Shown here piece after piece: positions 54,151 through 62,693 of a stretch of DNA of 64,000 nucleotides. This DNA is from Bacillota bacterium (GTDB taxonomy: Bacteria > Bacillota > Clostridia > Oscillospirales > Oscillospiraceae). The stretch lies in contig JAETQY010000009.1 of NCBI GenBank assembly GCA_021770445.1, positions 1-64,000 of the forward strand. Direction: 5' to 3'. Below the pieces are notes generated by a model, which was not told the origin of the DNA, did no database searches, and saw only the letters and a program-made list of their open reading frames with translations. The translations under genes and the position numbers were made by a program. Each line of letters starts with the position of its first letter. The first letter of the stretch is position 1.

Positions 54151-55413
54151 ATGATTTTCGCCAACGGAAGCATTCTCCCCGATTCGGAGCTGGAGGTCGT
54201 CCTGTCCCGGCTGGAGGAGGAGCTCCCCCAAATTCTCGGCGGCCCGCCGCTGGAGGCGGCCACCGTACTGGACGCCCTGGAAGCTTTGGGCAATGAGCTG
54301 GACAACGGGGCGCTGGACCCTCTCATCGCCCAATTCGCCCCGCCCGGGGCCAGGGAGGAGCTGGACCGGGTCCGGCCCCAGATCGGCCGCGCCGCCCTGG
54401 AGGAGCGCCTGGACCTGGAGCTGGGGGGTCTGAGCGGGCCCCGGCCCTTCGGGAGAGCGGAGGTCCGGCCTCTGGGGGTGCTGCTCCATGTGGCCCCGGG
54501 GAATATGGCGGGACTGCCCGCCTTCACCGCCGCAGAGGGGCTGCTCACCGGCAATATCAACCTGGTCAAGCTGCCCCGAGGGGACAAAGGGCTCACCCTG
54601 GCGGTATTCCAGAAGCTGACGGAGCTGGAACCGGACCTGTCCCCTTACCTGTACGCCTTCGATATCCCGTCAAAAGATACCGCCTCCCTCGGTCGGCTGG
54701 CCGCCCTGGCCGACGGAATTGTCACCTGGGGCGGGGACGGAGCGGTTTCCGCCATGCGGGAGCTGGCCCCGGCCGGGTGCAGGCTCATCGAGTGGGGCCA
54801 CCGGCTCAGCTTTGCCTATCTGTCCGACTGGGAGGGGGCCGACCTGTCCGCCCTGGCGGAGCACATCGTCTCCACCGGTGGGCTGTTGTGCTCCTCCTGT
54901 CAGGTGATCTTTTTGGATACGGAATATCTATCCGTCGGGGAACAATTCTGCAAAAAATTCCTCCCTGTATTGGAAAAGGCCGCCATGGCCCACTACAAAA
55001 CCCCCGGACAGGCGGCCCAGGCGGCCCTCTACGCCCGGGAGACGGCCCTGGAGCAGGTGGTGGACCGGGCCGGCTCTGACGATCTGAATTTCCCCGGCCA
55101 GTGCTGTTCCCTCACCCTGCGCCGGGACTGTGAGCTGGAGCTGTCCCACCTCCACGGCAATGTGCTGGTGAAGCGCCTGCCCCGGGGGGAGATTATCCCC
55201 ACCTTGCGGCGACAGCGGGGCCGGCTCCAGACGGCGGGACTGCTCTGTCCTGAAGGGGCGCGGGAGGAGCTGACCGCCCTGCTGGCCAGGGCGGGGGTCA
55301 ACCGGATCACCGCCCCTGGACATATGTCCCACACCTTCCCCCTGGAGGCCCACGATGGGGAGTACCCCCTGCGCCGGTATGTGCGGGTGGTGGACGTGGA
55401 AAATAAATTTTGA
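54151..55413 (+). CDS. luxC: acyl-CoA/acyl-protein reductase, LuxC family
   Basis: About 420 residues from ATG 54151 (GGGAG upstream). PLGVLLHVAPGNMAGLPAFT and TGNINLVKLPRGDKGLTLAV are the NADPH/acyl-binding segments of LuxC; catalytic Cys likely in LLCSSCQVIFLDTE; later NFPGQCCSLTLR and ITAPGHMSHTFPLEAHDGEY. With LuxE it forms the fatty-acid reductase that makes long-chain aldehyde. The upstream open frame back to 53,419 is a shadow inside luxE. Confidence 0.87.
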   Translation: MIFANGSILPDSELEVVLSRLEEELPQILGGPPLEAATVLDALEALGNELDNGALDPLIAQFAPPGAREELDRVRPQIGRAALEERLDLELGGLSGPRPFGRAEVRPLGVLLHVAPGNMAGLPAFTAAEGLLTGNINLVKLPRGDKGLTLAVFQKLTELEPDLSPYLYAFDIPSKDTASLGRLAALADGIVTWGGDGAVSAMRELAPAGCRLIEWGHRLSFAYLSDWEGADLSALAEHIVSTGGLLCSSCQVIFLDTEYLSVGEQFCKKFLPVLEKAAMAHYKTPGQAAQAALYARETALEQVVDRAGSDDLNFPGQCCSLTLRRDCELELSHLHGNVLVKRLPRGEIIPTLRRQRGRLQTAGLLCPEGAREELTALLARAGVNRITAPGHMSHTFPLEAHDGEYPLRRYVRVVDVENKF

Positions 55414-55425
55414 GGAGTTTACAAT

Positions 55426-55875
55426 ATGGACTTGAAAATCAAGGCGGTTTCCCCTAAAATCGGGAAAGAAATCCCCCTGCCCTACTACGCCACCCCCGGC
55501 TCGGCGGCCATGGACCTCCACGCCTGTGTGGACGAAGCGGTGACCATCCCCGCCGGCGGGCGGAGGACCATCCCCACCGGCATCGCCATCGCCCTGCCCT
55601 CAGCAGACTATGTGGCCCTGGTGTACGCCCGCAGCGGCCTGGGCATCAAGCACGGGGTGGCCCCGGCCAACTGCGTGGGGGTCATCGACAGTGATTACAG
55701 AGGTGAAATATTAGTAGGGCTTCAAAACTCTGGGGAATCGGATTTTACCGTTCAGCCCGGGGATCGCATCGCCCAGCTGATGATCGCCCCGGTGATTCAG
55801 GCCAGCATTCAGATGGTGGACGAGCTGGACGACACCGCCCGGGGGGCGGGAGGCTTCGGGTCCACGGGACAATAA
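55426..55875 (+). CDS. dut: dUTP diphosphatase
   Basis: A 149-residue trimeric dUTPase with all five motifs: GSAAMDLHAC, TGIAIALP, RSGLGIKHGVAPANCVGVID, GDRIAQLMIAPV and a C-terminal RGAGGFGSTG. Hydrolyses dUTP to dUMP. Host gene by context and base use. Confidence 0.95.
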   Translation: MDLKIKAVSPKIGKEIPLPYYATPGSAAMDLHACVDEAVTIPAGGRRTIPTGIAIALPSADYVALVYARSGLGIKHGVAPANCVGVIDSDYRGEILVGLQNSGESDFTVQPGDRIAQLMIAPVIQASIQMVDELDDTARGAGGFGSTGQ

Positions 55876-55888
55876 GGAGGAAACCGCC

Positions 55889-56740
55889 ATGTTCGGTCTG
55901 TTTAAGAGCAAAGGGGAAAAGCCCGAGGAGAAGGAGCGCAAGGCCCGGGCTGAGAACCCGGAAAGCCGGCAGTTCAAGGAGTTCGCCGCCCAGTTTCTCC
56001 CGGAGGAGCTGTCCATTCTGGCTGTCACCGGGGCCAACGGCTTCGGCGGCGGCAAGAGTGGCAAAGAGGAGCTGTGGACGGCCTCCATCGGCCTGACCGC
56101 CTGGATGGAGGAGGACAGCCCCGACATCCACCAGGGGGAGTTTGTCCTCAGCACCGTAGGGGACGACCAGCTGCTGGAGATTTTGCGGCATCGGGCTCCC
56201 AGGGATTTCATCCTCAAATTTCGGGGACGGGTGTCGGAGGACGGCAAGCGCCTGCTGCTGCTGGACCTGCCCGAGCCCGGGTTCGACCCCGACCTGAAGG
56301 CGATTTTAGAGGAGCAGAAGAAGCCGGTCACCTTCTGGGAGGAGGGGCTGGGCACCTTCACCCTGAACCGGCAGGTGAACTGGTTTGAAACCAATGTAGA
56401 CTGGTTGGGGACGGAGATTTCCATGGTCTTTGACCGGGAGGAGGACCGGGCCGCCTGTATCCAAAACGCCAAGGTCCTGCTGGCAGCCGCCAACCACTGG
56501 GACAAACGGGTGCGGGAGTACGCCGCGGACGAGCTGGTCTCCCTGGCCAACGACTGGGCGGAGGATGAGGAGGTCACCCGGGAGCAGTTCATGGAGCGGA
56601 TGGAGCTGGAATCTATCGAGATTCGGGAGGACGGCGCCTTCGAGTTCTGGTTCGCCGACGGGGAGATGTTCTACGGCCACTCCATCCATGTGCAGGGCAA
56701 TCTGACCGACGGCCCTAGCACGGCTCAGATGGAGGGCTGA
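55889..56740 (+). CDS. DUF2262-like protein
   Basis: A 283-residue protein. C-terminal half LGTFTLNRQVNWFETNVDWL, then NHWDKRVREYAADELVSLAN and FEFWFADGEMFYGHSIHVQG matches DUF2262, a domain of unknown function. N-terminal half has a beta-rich unit with KFRGRVSEDGKRLLLLDLPE. Fourteen bases after dut. Confidence 0.75.
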   Translation: MFGLFKSKGEKPEEKERKARAENPESRQFKEFAAQFLPEELSILAVTGANGFGGGKSGKEELWTASIGLTAWMEEDSPDIHQGEFVLSTVGDDQLLEILRHRAPRDFILKFRGRVSEDGKRLLLLDLPEPGFDPDLKAILEEQKKPVTFWEEGLGTFTLNRQVNWFETNVDWLGTEISMVFDREEDRAACIQNAKVLLAAANHWDKRVREYAADELVSLANDWAEDEEVTREQFMERMELESIEIREDGAFEFWFADGEMFYGHSIHVQGNLTDGPSTAQMEG

Positions 56741-56982
56741 TTCAGCGCCTCCAGTATGAGCCGGGCGCCCAGGAGAAAGCCGGAGCGGTAATACTGAAAA
56801 TTCCGCCGTTCTTCCCGCTCTCCCTCCAGCTCACACAGGCGGTCGAGAAACGCCTCGCCGAATGCCGCTTCGATCTTGTCCGTCTCCGAGAAGATTTGGT
56901 CGTATAATTCCTGTTGCTTTTTATCCCGCTTGGGGGTAATATCGTATTCACCGCTGAATAATTGATATAGGATGTTTTCCAT
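56725..56982 (-). CDS. DUF6809 family protein
   Basis: An 85-residue helical protein (ENILYQLFSGEYDITPKRDK, FLDRLCELEGEREERRNFQY, YRSGFLLGARLILEAL). The family accompanies small XRE regulators in Clostridia, as here, divergently. It overlaps the end of the DUF2262 gene by 16 nt on the opposite strand. Function unknown. Confidence 0.75.
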   Translation of the reverse strand: MENILYQLFSGEYDITPKRDKKQQELYDQIFSETDKIEAAFGEAFLDRLCELEGEREERRNFQYYRSGFLLGARLILEALNQPSI

Positions 56983-57000
56983 TTTAGTACCTCCTCGGAA

Positions 57001-57052
57001 GTCTAATTTAATTAGACTTTGTGGGCTTAGTATAGTCTATTTATATTAGACT
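57001..57052. promoter_or_regulatory. divergent promoters with two palindromic operators
   Basis: Operators GTCTAATTTAATTAGAC (57001-57017, perfect 8+1+8) and GTCTATTTATATTAGAC (57035-57051). The leftward promoter is TTGACA (57053-57058), 18-bp spacer, TATACT (57029-57034), with the second operator filling the spacer. The rightward one is TTGTGG-17 bp-TATATT. Probable autoregulation by the adjacent XRE protein. Confidence 0.75.
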
Positions 57053-57070
57053 TGTCAAGGGGTATTTGCT

Positions 57071-57313
57071 ATGTTTTCTAAAAAACTATTTGGTCAACGA
57101 ATTTCTGAATTGCGAAAGAATTCGGGAGAAACACAAACAGCCCTTGGCGAACTGATTGGAGTGAAAAAGGGGCAGATTAGCGGAATAGAGTGCGGCAATG
57201 CGACAACTACCGCCGAACGCATCGCCCTGATCTGTGAGCACTACAAGGTCTCCGCCGACTATCTGCTGGGCCTCACCGACGACCCGGAGCCGAAATATGG
57301 GGTGAAGCCGTGA
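57071..57313 (+). CDS. XRE-family HTH regulator
   Basis: 80 residues: RISELRKNSGETQTALGELI, GVKKGQISGIECGNATTTAE, ALICEHYKVSADYLLGLTDD, a single classical HTH. AT-rich codons in its first half contrast with the surrounding host genes, suggesting acquisition. Coupled to maf by a 4-nt overlap. Confidence 0.85.
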   Translation: MFSKKLFGQRISELRKNSGETQTALGELIGVKKGQISGIECGNATTTAERIALICEHYKVSADYLLGLTDDPEPKYGVKP

Positions 57314-57909
57314 AGATCATCTTAGCCTCCCAGTCGCCCCGGCGGCGGGAGCTGCTGGAGCGGATGGGGATTACGGACTTTGAGGTCATCCCCGCCCAGG
57401 GGGAGGAGATCGCCACCCGCAGCCTGACCCCCGACCAGCTGGTGGAGGAGCTGTCCAGAAACAAGTGCGCTGAGGTGGCCGCCACCCATCCGGACGACCT
57501 GATTATCGCCGCCGACACGGTGGTGGCGGTGAACAACCGGGTGCTGGGCAAGCCCCGCAATGAGGAGGACGCCGCCCGGATGCTCAATGCCCTGTCGGGC
57601 CGGCTGAATATGGTATACACCGGCGTGACCGTCTCCCTGAGCGGGAAGACAGCCACCGAGCATGAGATCACCTGCGTCCGCTTCCGCCCTCTGACCCAGG
57701 CGGACATTATTCGCTACATCGCCACCGGCGAGCCCATGGACAAGGCTGGGGGCTATGGCATCCAGGGCTACGGCTGTGTACTGGTGGAGGGCATTTCCGG
57801 GGATTATTATAATGTAATGGGCCTGCCGGTGTGCCGGCTGGCCAAAATGCTGGCCCGGTTCGGGGTAGATACCCTGGCTCTGGCCGCAGAGAAGGAGCAA
57901 AGAGCGTGA
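57310..57909 (+). CDS. maf: Maf nucleotide pyrophosphatase
   Basis: A 199-residue protein starting at GTG 57310. Motifs ILASQSPRRRELLERMG, IIAADTVVAVNNRVLGKP and GGYGIQGYGCVLVEGISGDY are those of the Maf/YhdE family that hydrolyses non-canonical dTTP/UTP. Precedes mreC as in many Firmicutes. Confidence 0.93.
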   Translation: MKIILASQSPRRRELLERMGITDFEVIPAQGEEIATRSLTPDQLVEELSRNKCAEVAATHPDDLIIAADTVVAVNNRVLGKPRNEEDAARMLNALSGRLNMVYTGVTVSLSGKTATEHEITCVRFRPLTQADIIRYIATGEPMDKAGGYGIQGYGCVLVEGISGDYYNVMGLPVCRLAKMLARFGVDTLALAAEKEQRA

Positions 57910-58748
57910 AAGATTTCCTCCGGCAAAACGGGGTGCTGCTGCTGGTGATTGCCCTGCTGGCGTCCATTCTCATCGGGATATTTACCTTTGTGCTCAGCGG
58001 CGAGGCAGACCCCCTGTCCAACATTGTGAATACGATCACCTCCCCTGTGCGGGGGGGCATCGCCGCCGCCGCCGACTGGGTGGAGGGGGCCTATGCCTAT
58101 GTGTTCCACAAGGGGGAGCTGGAGGAGGAGCTGGACGCCCTGCGCACCCAGGTGGGCGAGCTCCAGGAGAAGGTGCGCCAGGGGGAGGAGGCCAGCCGGG
58201 AGAACGAGCAGCTCCGGGACCTGCTGGGCCTCCAGGCCCGGCGGCGGGACTTCGTCTTTGAGGCCGCCAAGGTTACCGCCCGGTCCACCTCCAACTGGGA
58301 GTCCACACTCACCCTGAGCAAGGGCTCTACCGCCGGCATTGAGGCGGGGGACTGCGTGGTCACCCAGACCGGCGTGCTGGTGGGGGTGGTGGCCGAAACG
58401 GGGCTGAACTGGTGTACTGTGTCCACCATCATCGACACCGAGACCGAGATCGGCGGCATCGTCACCCGAACCTACTCCGCCGGCGTGCTGGAGGGGGACT
58501 TTTCCCTGATGAACGAGGGAAAGCTGAAGCTGAACTACCTGCCCGAGGGGGCCCAGCTGGTCACCGGGGACGAGGTGCTCACCTCCGGCCGGGGCGAGGT
58601 GTTCCCCTCCGGGCTGGAGGTAGGCCGGGTAGAGGGGGTCTTTACCGACCCCTCCGGCCAGACCCGCTACGCGGTGGTGGCCCCCTCGGTGGCCCTGGAC
58701 TCCCTCATCGAGGTATTTGTCATCAAGGATTTTGAGATTGTCGAGTAG
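57906..58748 (+). CDS. mreC: rod shape-determining protein MreC
   Basis: 280 residues from GTG 57906, overlapping maf by 4 nt. Membrane anchor VLLLVIALLASILIGIFTFV, coiled coil (about 70-110), then beta domains with STLTLSKGSTAGIEAGDCVV and GGIVTRTYSAGVLEGDFSL. Scaffolds the elongasome with MreD and PBP2. Confidence 0.93.
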   Translation: MKDFLRQNGVLLLVIALLASILIGIFTFVLSGEADPLSNIVNTITSPVRGGIAAAADWVEGAYAYVFHKGELEEELDALRTQVGELQEKVRQGEEASRENEQLRDLLGLQARRRDFVFEAAKVTARSTSNWESTLTLSKGSTAGIEAGDCVVTQTGVLVGVVAETGLNWCTVSTIIDTETEIGGIVTRTYSAGVLEGDFSLMNEGKLKLNYLPEGAQLVTGDEVLTSGRGEVFPSGLEVGRVEGVFTDPSGQTRYAVVAPSVALDSLIEVFVIKDFEIVE

Positions 58749-58840
58749 GGGCCGGCGCCCTCGCCGGCCCGTTTCCGCAAGATGACGTATTTTGTAAAAG
58801 GCGGGCCGCCGAGGGCGGCGGCCCCTGCGGTAAAGGGGAT
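58749..58840. repeat. GC-rich palindromic intergenic repeat
   Basis: Two strong hairpins: GGGCCGGCG with CGCCGGCCC, and GGGCCGCCG with CGGCGGCCC. Such palindromes are dispersed in related genomes from memory; here they may tune mreC-mreD read-through. No T tract for termination. Confidence 0.5.
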
Positions 58841-58844
58841 ATCT

Positions 58845-59357
58845 ATGACCCGACGGGATCTGATCCATAAATGGCTGGTCTACGCCCTGGGGCTGTTGCC
58901 CGTGTGGCTGCTGGACGCCTATATCCTGCCCCGGTACCCCCTGTACGGCGCCTCGCCCATGCTGCTGCCCCTGGCGGTGGCGGCGGTGGCGGTGCTGGAG
59001 GGGGCCTACTCGGGCACCGGCTTCGGCCTGGGGGTGGGGCTGCTGTGGGAGCTGGCCTATCCAGGAGGCTTCGGGGGACTGGTGTTTTTCCTGGCCCTGG
59101 CCGGCATGGCCATGGGAGGGGTGTCCCAGTACGCCCTGAGCCAGACCTTTATCGGCTGTCTCATCTGCGCGGCGGGGACAGTGGGACTGCTGGAGCTGCT
59201 GCGCGTTGCCCGGGGGCTGCTCACCAACGCCGCCCCCCTGTCCGCCCTGCTGGAGGCGGCCGCCCCAGAGTTTCTCTGGTCGGTGGCCTGGACCCCTCTG
59301 GTCTGGCTGCTGTTCCGGGCGGTCCACCAGAAGGTGGGCGGGAACAAGCTGGCCTAG
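58845..59357 (+). CDS. mreD: rod shape-determining protein MreD
   Basis: 170 residues from ATG 58845, five or six membrane segments (LVYALGLLPVWLLDAYILPR, LLPLAVAAVAVLEGAYSGTG, LAMAGMGGVSQYALSQTFIG-like). Small size and place between mreC and PBP2 give the identity; the family is poorly conserved. Confidence 0.85.
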   Translation: MTRRDLIHKWLVYALGLLPVWLLDAYILPRYPLYGASPMLLPLAVAAVAVLEGAYSGTGFGLGVGLLWELAYPGGFGGLVFFLALAGMAMGGVSQYALSQTFIGCLICAAGTVGLLELLRVARGLLTNAAPLSALLEAAAPEFLWSVAWTPLVWLLFRAVHQKVGGNKLA

Positions 59358-59373
59358 GCCTCGCCGGCCGGGC

Positions 59374-59397
59374 GTTCCTTTCTTGAAAGAAAGGAAC
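59374..59397. repeat. AT-rich inverted repeat before the PBP2 gene
   Basis: Arms GTTCCTTTC and GAAAGAAAG with a short loop; resembles a dispersed repeat known to me from Oscillospiraceae intergenic regions. It lies 58 bases before the PBP2 start. Confidence 0.45.
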
Positions 59398-59454
59398 CGA
59401 AAGAACTTTCGGGCAAAATTGCGTTTTGCCTGCGTTTTTGCAAAGGAGACCCCA

Positions 59455-61755
59455 ATGAATACAAAGCAGTTTCACCGCCGGGTGTGGGCCATCGTGCTGC
59501 TACTGGCCCTGATGGTCACGGGCATGGGAGCCACCCTGTACGATTTACAGATCAACAACGGGGACAACTATCTCAAGCAGACCCAGAAGAAGATCGCCGA
59601 GACCCAGTCTGTCCCTGCCGCCCGGGGCAATCTCTATGACCGAAACGGTCAGGTGCTGGTGTCCAACCGGGTGATCTACCAGGTCAGCCTGGATGTGGGT
59701 CTGATGGATAAGGACGAGAGGAGGGACCGCAACGAGATCCTCCTCACCCTCTTCCAGGCCGCCCGGACGGAGGGGGTGGAGTGGACGGACAATCTGCCCA
59801 TCACCAAGACGGCCCCCTTCCGTTTTACCACCGACGATCCCTACTACGTCGTCTCTCAGGACGAGGACGGCAACGAGGTAAAGACCCTCACCCGGCTGGG
59901 CCGGCTGGCGGTCAAGCTGGGTTGGGTGGACGACCCCACCAAGGAGCCGGAGGCGGAGACGGAGAGCGCCCCCGCCAAGGAGCCCGGCCTGCTGGACAAG
60001 CTGAAGAGCCTCCTGAAGGGAGGGACGTCTGCGGATACCCCCAAGAAGTCCAAGGAGCCCAAGCCCCTGCTGGAGGCGGAGGCGCTGCTGGGGAAGATGT
60101 GCGAGAGCTTCTCCATCAAGGGCGAGGGGGCCGTGGACCGGAAAAAGGCCGCTAAAAACGGCGAGACTGTCCCAGATTTGAACATCGGGGATATGTCCAA
60201 AACGGACGCCCGGGCCCTGGCCGGGGTGCTCTATGAGCTGAATCTGCGCAGTCAGGATATCTATACCGCCGCGGAGTATGTCTTTGCCGACCACGTGGAC
60301 ATCGACTTTATTTCCCGGGTGAAGGAACAGGACCTGACCGGCGTGGTCATCGAGGCCACCACCGTGCGGCAGTACCACACCAAATACGCCGCCCACCTAC
60401 TGGGCCGAGTGGCCCAGATGGACCGGAACGAGTGGGAATACTACAAGACGGTGGATGAGGACGGCGACGGTGTGCCAGACTACCAGATGAACAATGTGGT
60501 GGGCAAGGAGGGGGCCGAGCTGGCCTTTGAGAGCCTGCTTCGGGGCCGGCCCGGCACCCGGACGGTGGAGCGGAACACCAAGGGTAAGATTGTGGCCCAG
60601 GACTGGAAGAGAGAGCCGGAGCCGGGGGCGAACGTGGTGCTCACCCTGGACATTGGCCTACAGGGCTATGTGGAGAATCTGCTGGCCGACGCCGTCCCCA
60701 AGCTGGAGAGCGAGGAGACGGAGGGGGCCGCCTGCGTGGTGCTGGACGTGAAGGGGGCCGATGTGCTGGCCGCCGCCTCTTACCCCACCTTTGACCTGGC
60801 CAACTACGCTGCCGAGCTGGCCGAGAAGGCGGAGGATCCCCTCAAGCCCTTCCTGAATCGGGCCCTCAGCGGCCTCTATCCCCCGGGGTCCACATTTAAG
60901 ATGCTCACCGCCATCGCCGGGCTGGAGGAGGAGATTATCACCCCCACCACCCAGATTCGGGACGAGGGGCAGTATAACTACTACGGCCCCAACGGGCCCA
61001 AGTGCTGGATCTTCCGACAGTACGGGAGCAAGCACGGCCTGGTCAACGTGACCCGCGCCATCGAGGTCTCCTGCAACTACTTTATGTTCGACGTGGGCCG
61101 TCAGCTGGGCATCGACAAGCTGGTGGACTACGCCTCCCGCTTTGGGCTGGGGGAGAAGACAGGCATCGAGCTGTCTGAGAATCCCGGCGTTATGGCCAGC
61201 CCGGCCTATACAGAATCCCATGGCGGCACCTGGTATCAGGGCAATGTGCTGTCGGTGGCCATCGGCCAGGAGAGCAGCCAGTTTACCCCTCTCCAGCTGG
61301 CCAACTATATCGCCACCCTGGTCAACGGTGGCACCCGAAATGCCGTTCACCTGCTGAAGGAGGTCAAATCCAGCGATTTCTCCCAGGTGCTCCAGAGCTA
61401 TGAGCCCCAGGTGTTGGACACCATTGAGATCCAGGACCAGAATCTGAACGCGGTAAAGGCGGGTATGCTGGCCCTGACCACCAACAACAACGCAGTGAAG
61501 CAGCACTTTCAGAGCCTGCCCTTCCAGGCCGGCGCCAAGACGGGCTCCGCCCAGGTCAGCGGACAAAACGAGTCAAACGCCGTTTTCGTCTGCTTCGCCC
61601 CCTATGACGACCCGGAGATCGCGGTGGCCATTGCGGTGGAGCATGGCGGCAGCGGCAGCGAGCTGGCCGGCATAGCGGCCGATGTGCTGCGCTACTACTT
61701 CTCTTCCCAGGAGACCCGGGAGGAAATTCCCGTGGAAAATACCCTGATTCGATAA
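59455..61755 (+). CDS. mrdA: penicillin-binding protein 2 (elongasome transpeptidase)
   Basis: 766 residues from ATG 59455 (AAGGAG upstream). One membrane anchor (WAIVLLLALMVTGMGATL), a pedestal domain, then transpeptidase motifs: SxxK in PPGSTFKMLTAIAG (about residue 480), SxN in SCNYFMFDVG, and KTG in GAKTGSAQVSG. An extra 90-residue charged insertion (KEPEAETESAPAKEPG and onward) is unusual compared with E. coli PBP2 (633). Last gene of the mre cluster. Confidence 0.93.
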   Translation: MNTKQFHRRVWAIVLLLALMVTGMGATLYDLQINNGDNYLKQTQKKIAETQSVPAARGNLYDRNGQVLVSNRVIYQVSLDVGLMDKDERRDRNEILLTLFQAARTEGVEWTDNLPITKTAPFRFTTDDPYYVVSQDEDGNEVKTLTRLGRLAVKLGWVDDPTKEPEAETESAPAKEPGLLDKLKSLLKGGTSADTPKKSKEPKPLLEAEALLGKMCESFSIKGEGAVDRKKAAKNGETVPDLNIGDMSKTDARALAGVLYELNLRSQDIYTAAEYVFADHVDIDFISRVKEQDLTGVVIEATTVRQYHTKYAAHLLGRVAQMDRNEWEYYKTVDEDGDGVPDYQMNNVVGKEGAELAFESLLRGRPGTRTVERNTKGKIVAQDWKREPEPGANVVLTLDIGLQGYVENLLADAVPKLESEETEGAACVVLDVKGADVLAAASYPTFDLANYAAELAEKAEDPLKPFLNRALSGLYPPGSTFKMLTAIAGLEEEIITPTTQIRDEGQYNYYGPNGPKCWIFRQYGSKHGLVNVTRAIEVSCNYFMFDVGRQLGIDKLVDYASRFGLGEKTGIELSENPGVMASPAYTESHGGTWYQGNVLSVAIGQESSQFTPLQLANYIATLVNGGTRNAVHLLKEVKSSDFSQVLQSYEPQVLDTIEIQDQNLNAVKAGMLALTTNNNAVKQHFQSLPFQAGAKTGSAQVSGQNESNAVFVCFAPYDDPEIAVAIAVEHGGSGSELAGIAADVLRYYFSSQETREEIPVENTLIR

Positions 61756-61776
61756 TTCCCCCGCAAAAAATGAGGG

Positions 61777-61795
61777 GCCCGCCCGGAGGGCGGGC
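61777..61795 (+). terminator. hairpin after the PBP2 gene
   Basis: GCCCGCCC-GGA-GGGCGGGC with no T tract directly after; possibly a weak terminator. Confidence 0.5.
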
Positions 61796-61838
61796 TAACT
61801 CATAAATTTTCAAAAACGAACAAGGAGATGTACTGATT

Positions 61839-62651
61839 ATGGCAGAAAACTGCACCCACGACTGCTCCAGCTGTTCCGCTGACTGCTCCTCTCGGGACCT
61901 GCGGGTCCCGGCCAACGCCCTGTCCAGCATCAAGCAGGTCATCGCGGTGGTGAGCGGAAAGGGCGGCGTAGGCAAGAGCACCGTCACCGCCTCCCTGGCG
62001 GCCGCTATGGCGAAGAAGGGCAAAAAGGTGGCCATTCTGGACGCCGACATCACCGGCCCCTCCATCCCCACCGCCTTCGGTGTACATGAGCGGGCCACCG
62101 GCTCCGACGCAGGCATCGACCCGGCTATTACAAAGGGCGGCATCAAGCTCATGTCCCTGAACCTCCTCTCTGCCAACGAGACCGACCCGGTCATCTGGCG
62201 GGGACCCGTTATCGCCGGGGTGGTCACCCAGTTCTGGCAGGAGGTGGTCTGGGGCGACATCGACTATATGTTTGTGGATATGCCCCCCGGAACCGGCGAC
62301 GTGCCCCTCACCGTGTTCCAGTCCCTCCCTGTGGACGGGGCGATCGTGGTCACCTCTCCCCAGGACCTGGTGTCTATGATCGTGTCCAAGGCGGTGAACA
62401 TGGCCAAGATGATGGATATCCCCGTGCTGGGCCTGGTGGAGAACTACAGCTATTTCCAGTGTCCCGACTGCGGCAAACAGCACGCCATCTTCGGCGAGAG
62501 CCGCATCGACCAGGTGGCCGCCGATCTGGAGGTCCCCGTGCTGGCCAAGCTGCCCATCGACCCCGCCTGGGCCGCCGCCTTTGACGCCGGGAAGATCGAG
62601 GACTTCCCCTCCGAGGCCATGACCCGGCTGGCCGAACAGCTGGAGCGCTGA
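61839..62651 (+). CDS. Mrp/NBP35-type Fe-S cluster carrier ATPase
   Basis: A 270-residue P-loop protein: an N-terminal Cys cluster CTHDCSSCSADC, deviant Walker A SGKGGVGKSTVTASLAAAMA, LDADITGPSIPTAFG, VDMPPGTGDVPL and CPDCGKQHAIFGES near the C-terminus for the bridging cluster. Delivers Fe-S clusters to apoproteins. Confidence 0.92.
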   Translation: MAENCTHDCSSCSADCSSRDLRVPANALSSIKQVIAVVSGKGGVGKSTVTASLAAAMAKKGKKVAILDADITGPSIPTAFGVHERATGSDAGIDPAITKGGIKLMSLNLLSANETDPVIWRGPVIAGVVTQFWQEVVWGDIDYMFVDMPPGTGDVPLTVFQSLPVDGAIVVTSPQDLVSMIVSKAVNMAKMMDIPVLGLVENYSYFQCPDCGKQHAIFGESRIDQVAADLEVPVLAKLPIDPAWAAAFDAGKIEDFPSEAMTRLAEQLER

Positions 62652-62693
62652 GTAAGCATGCCCGATCCAGTCCATTTCAGGAGACGACATGCC

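Noticed and set aside
57807..59327. Minus-strand open frame of about 506 codons across mreC-mreD
   Set aside because: Antisense to well-identified mreC and mreD; Gln/Gly/His-rich composition typical of shadows.
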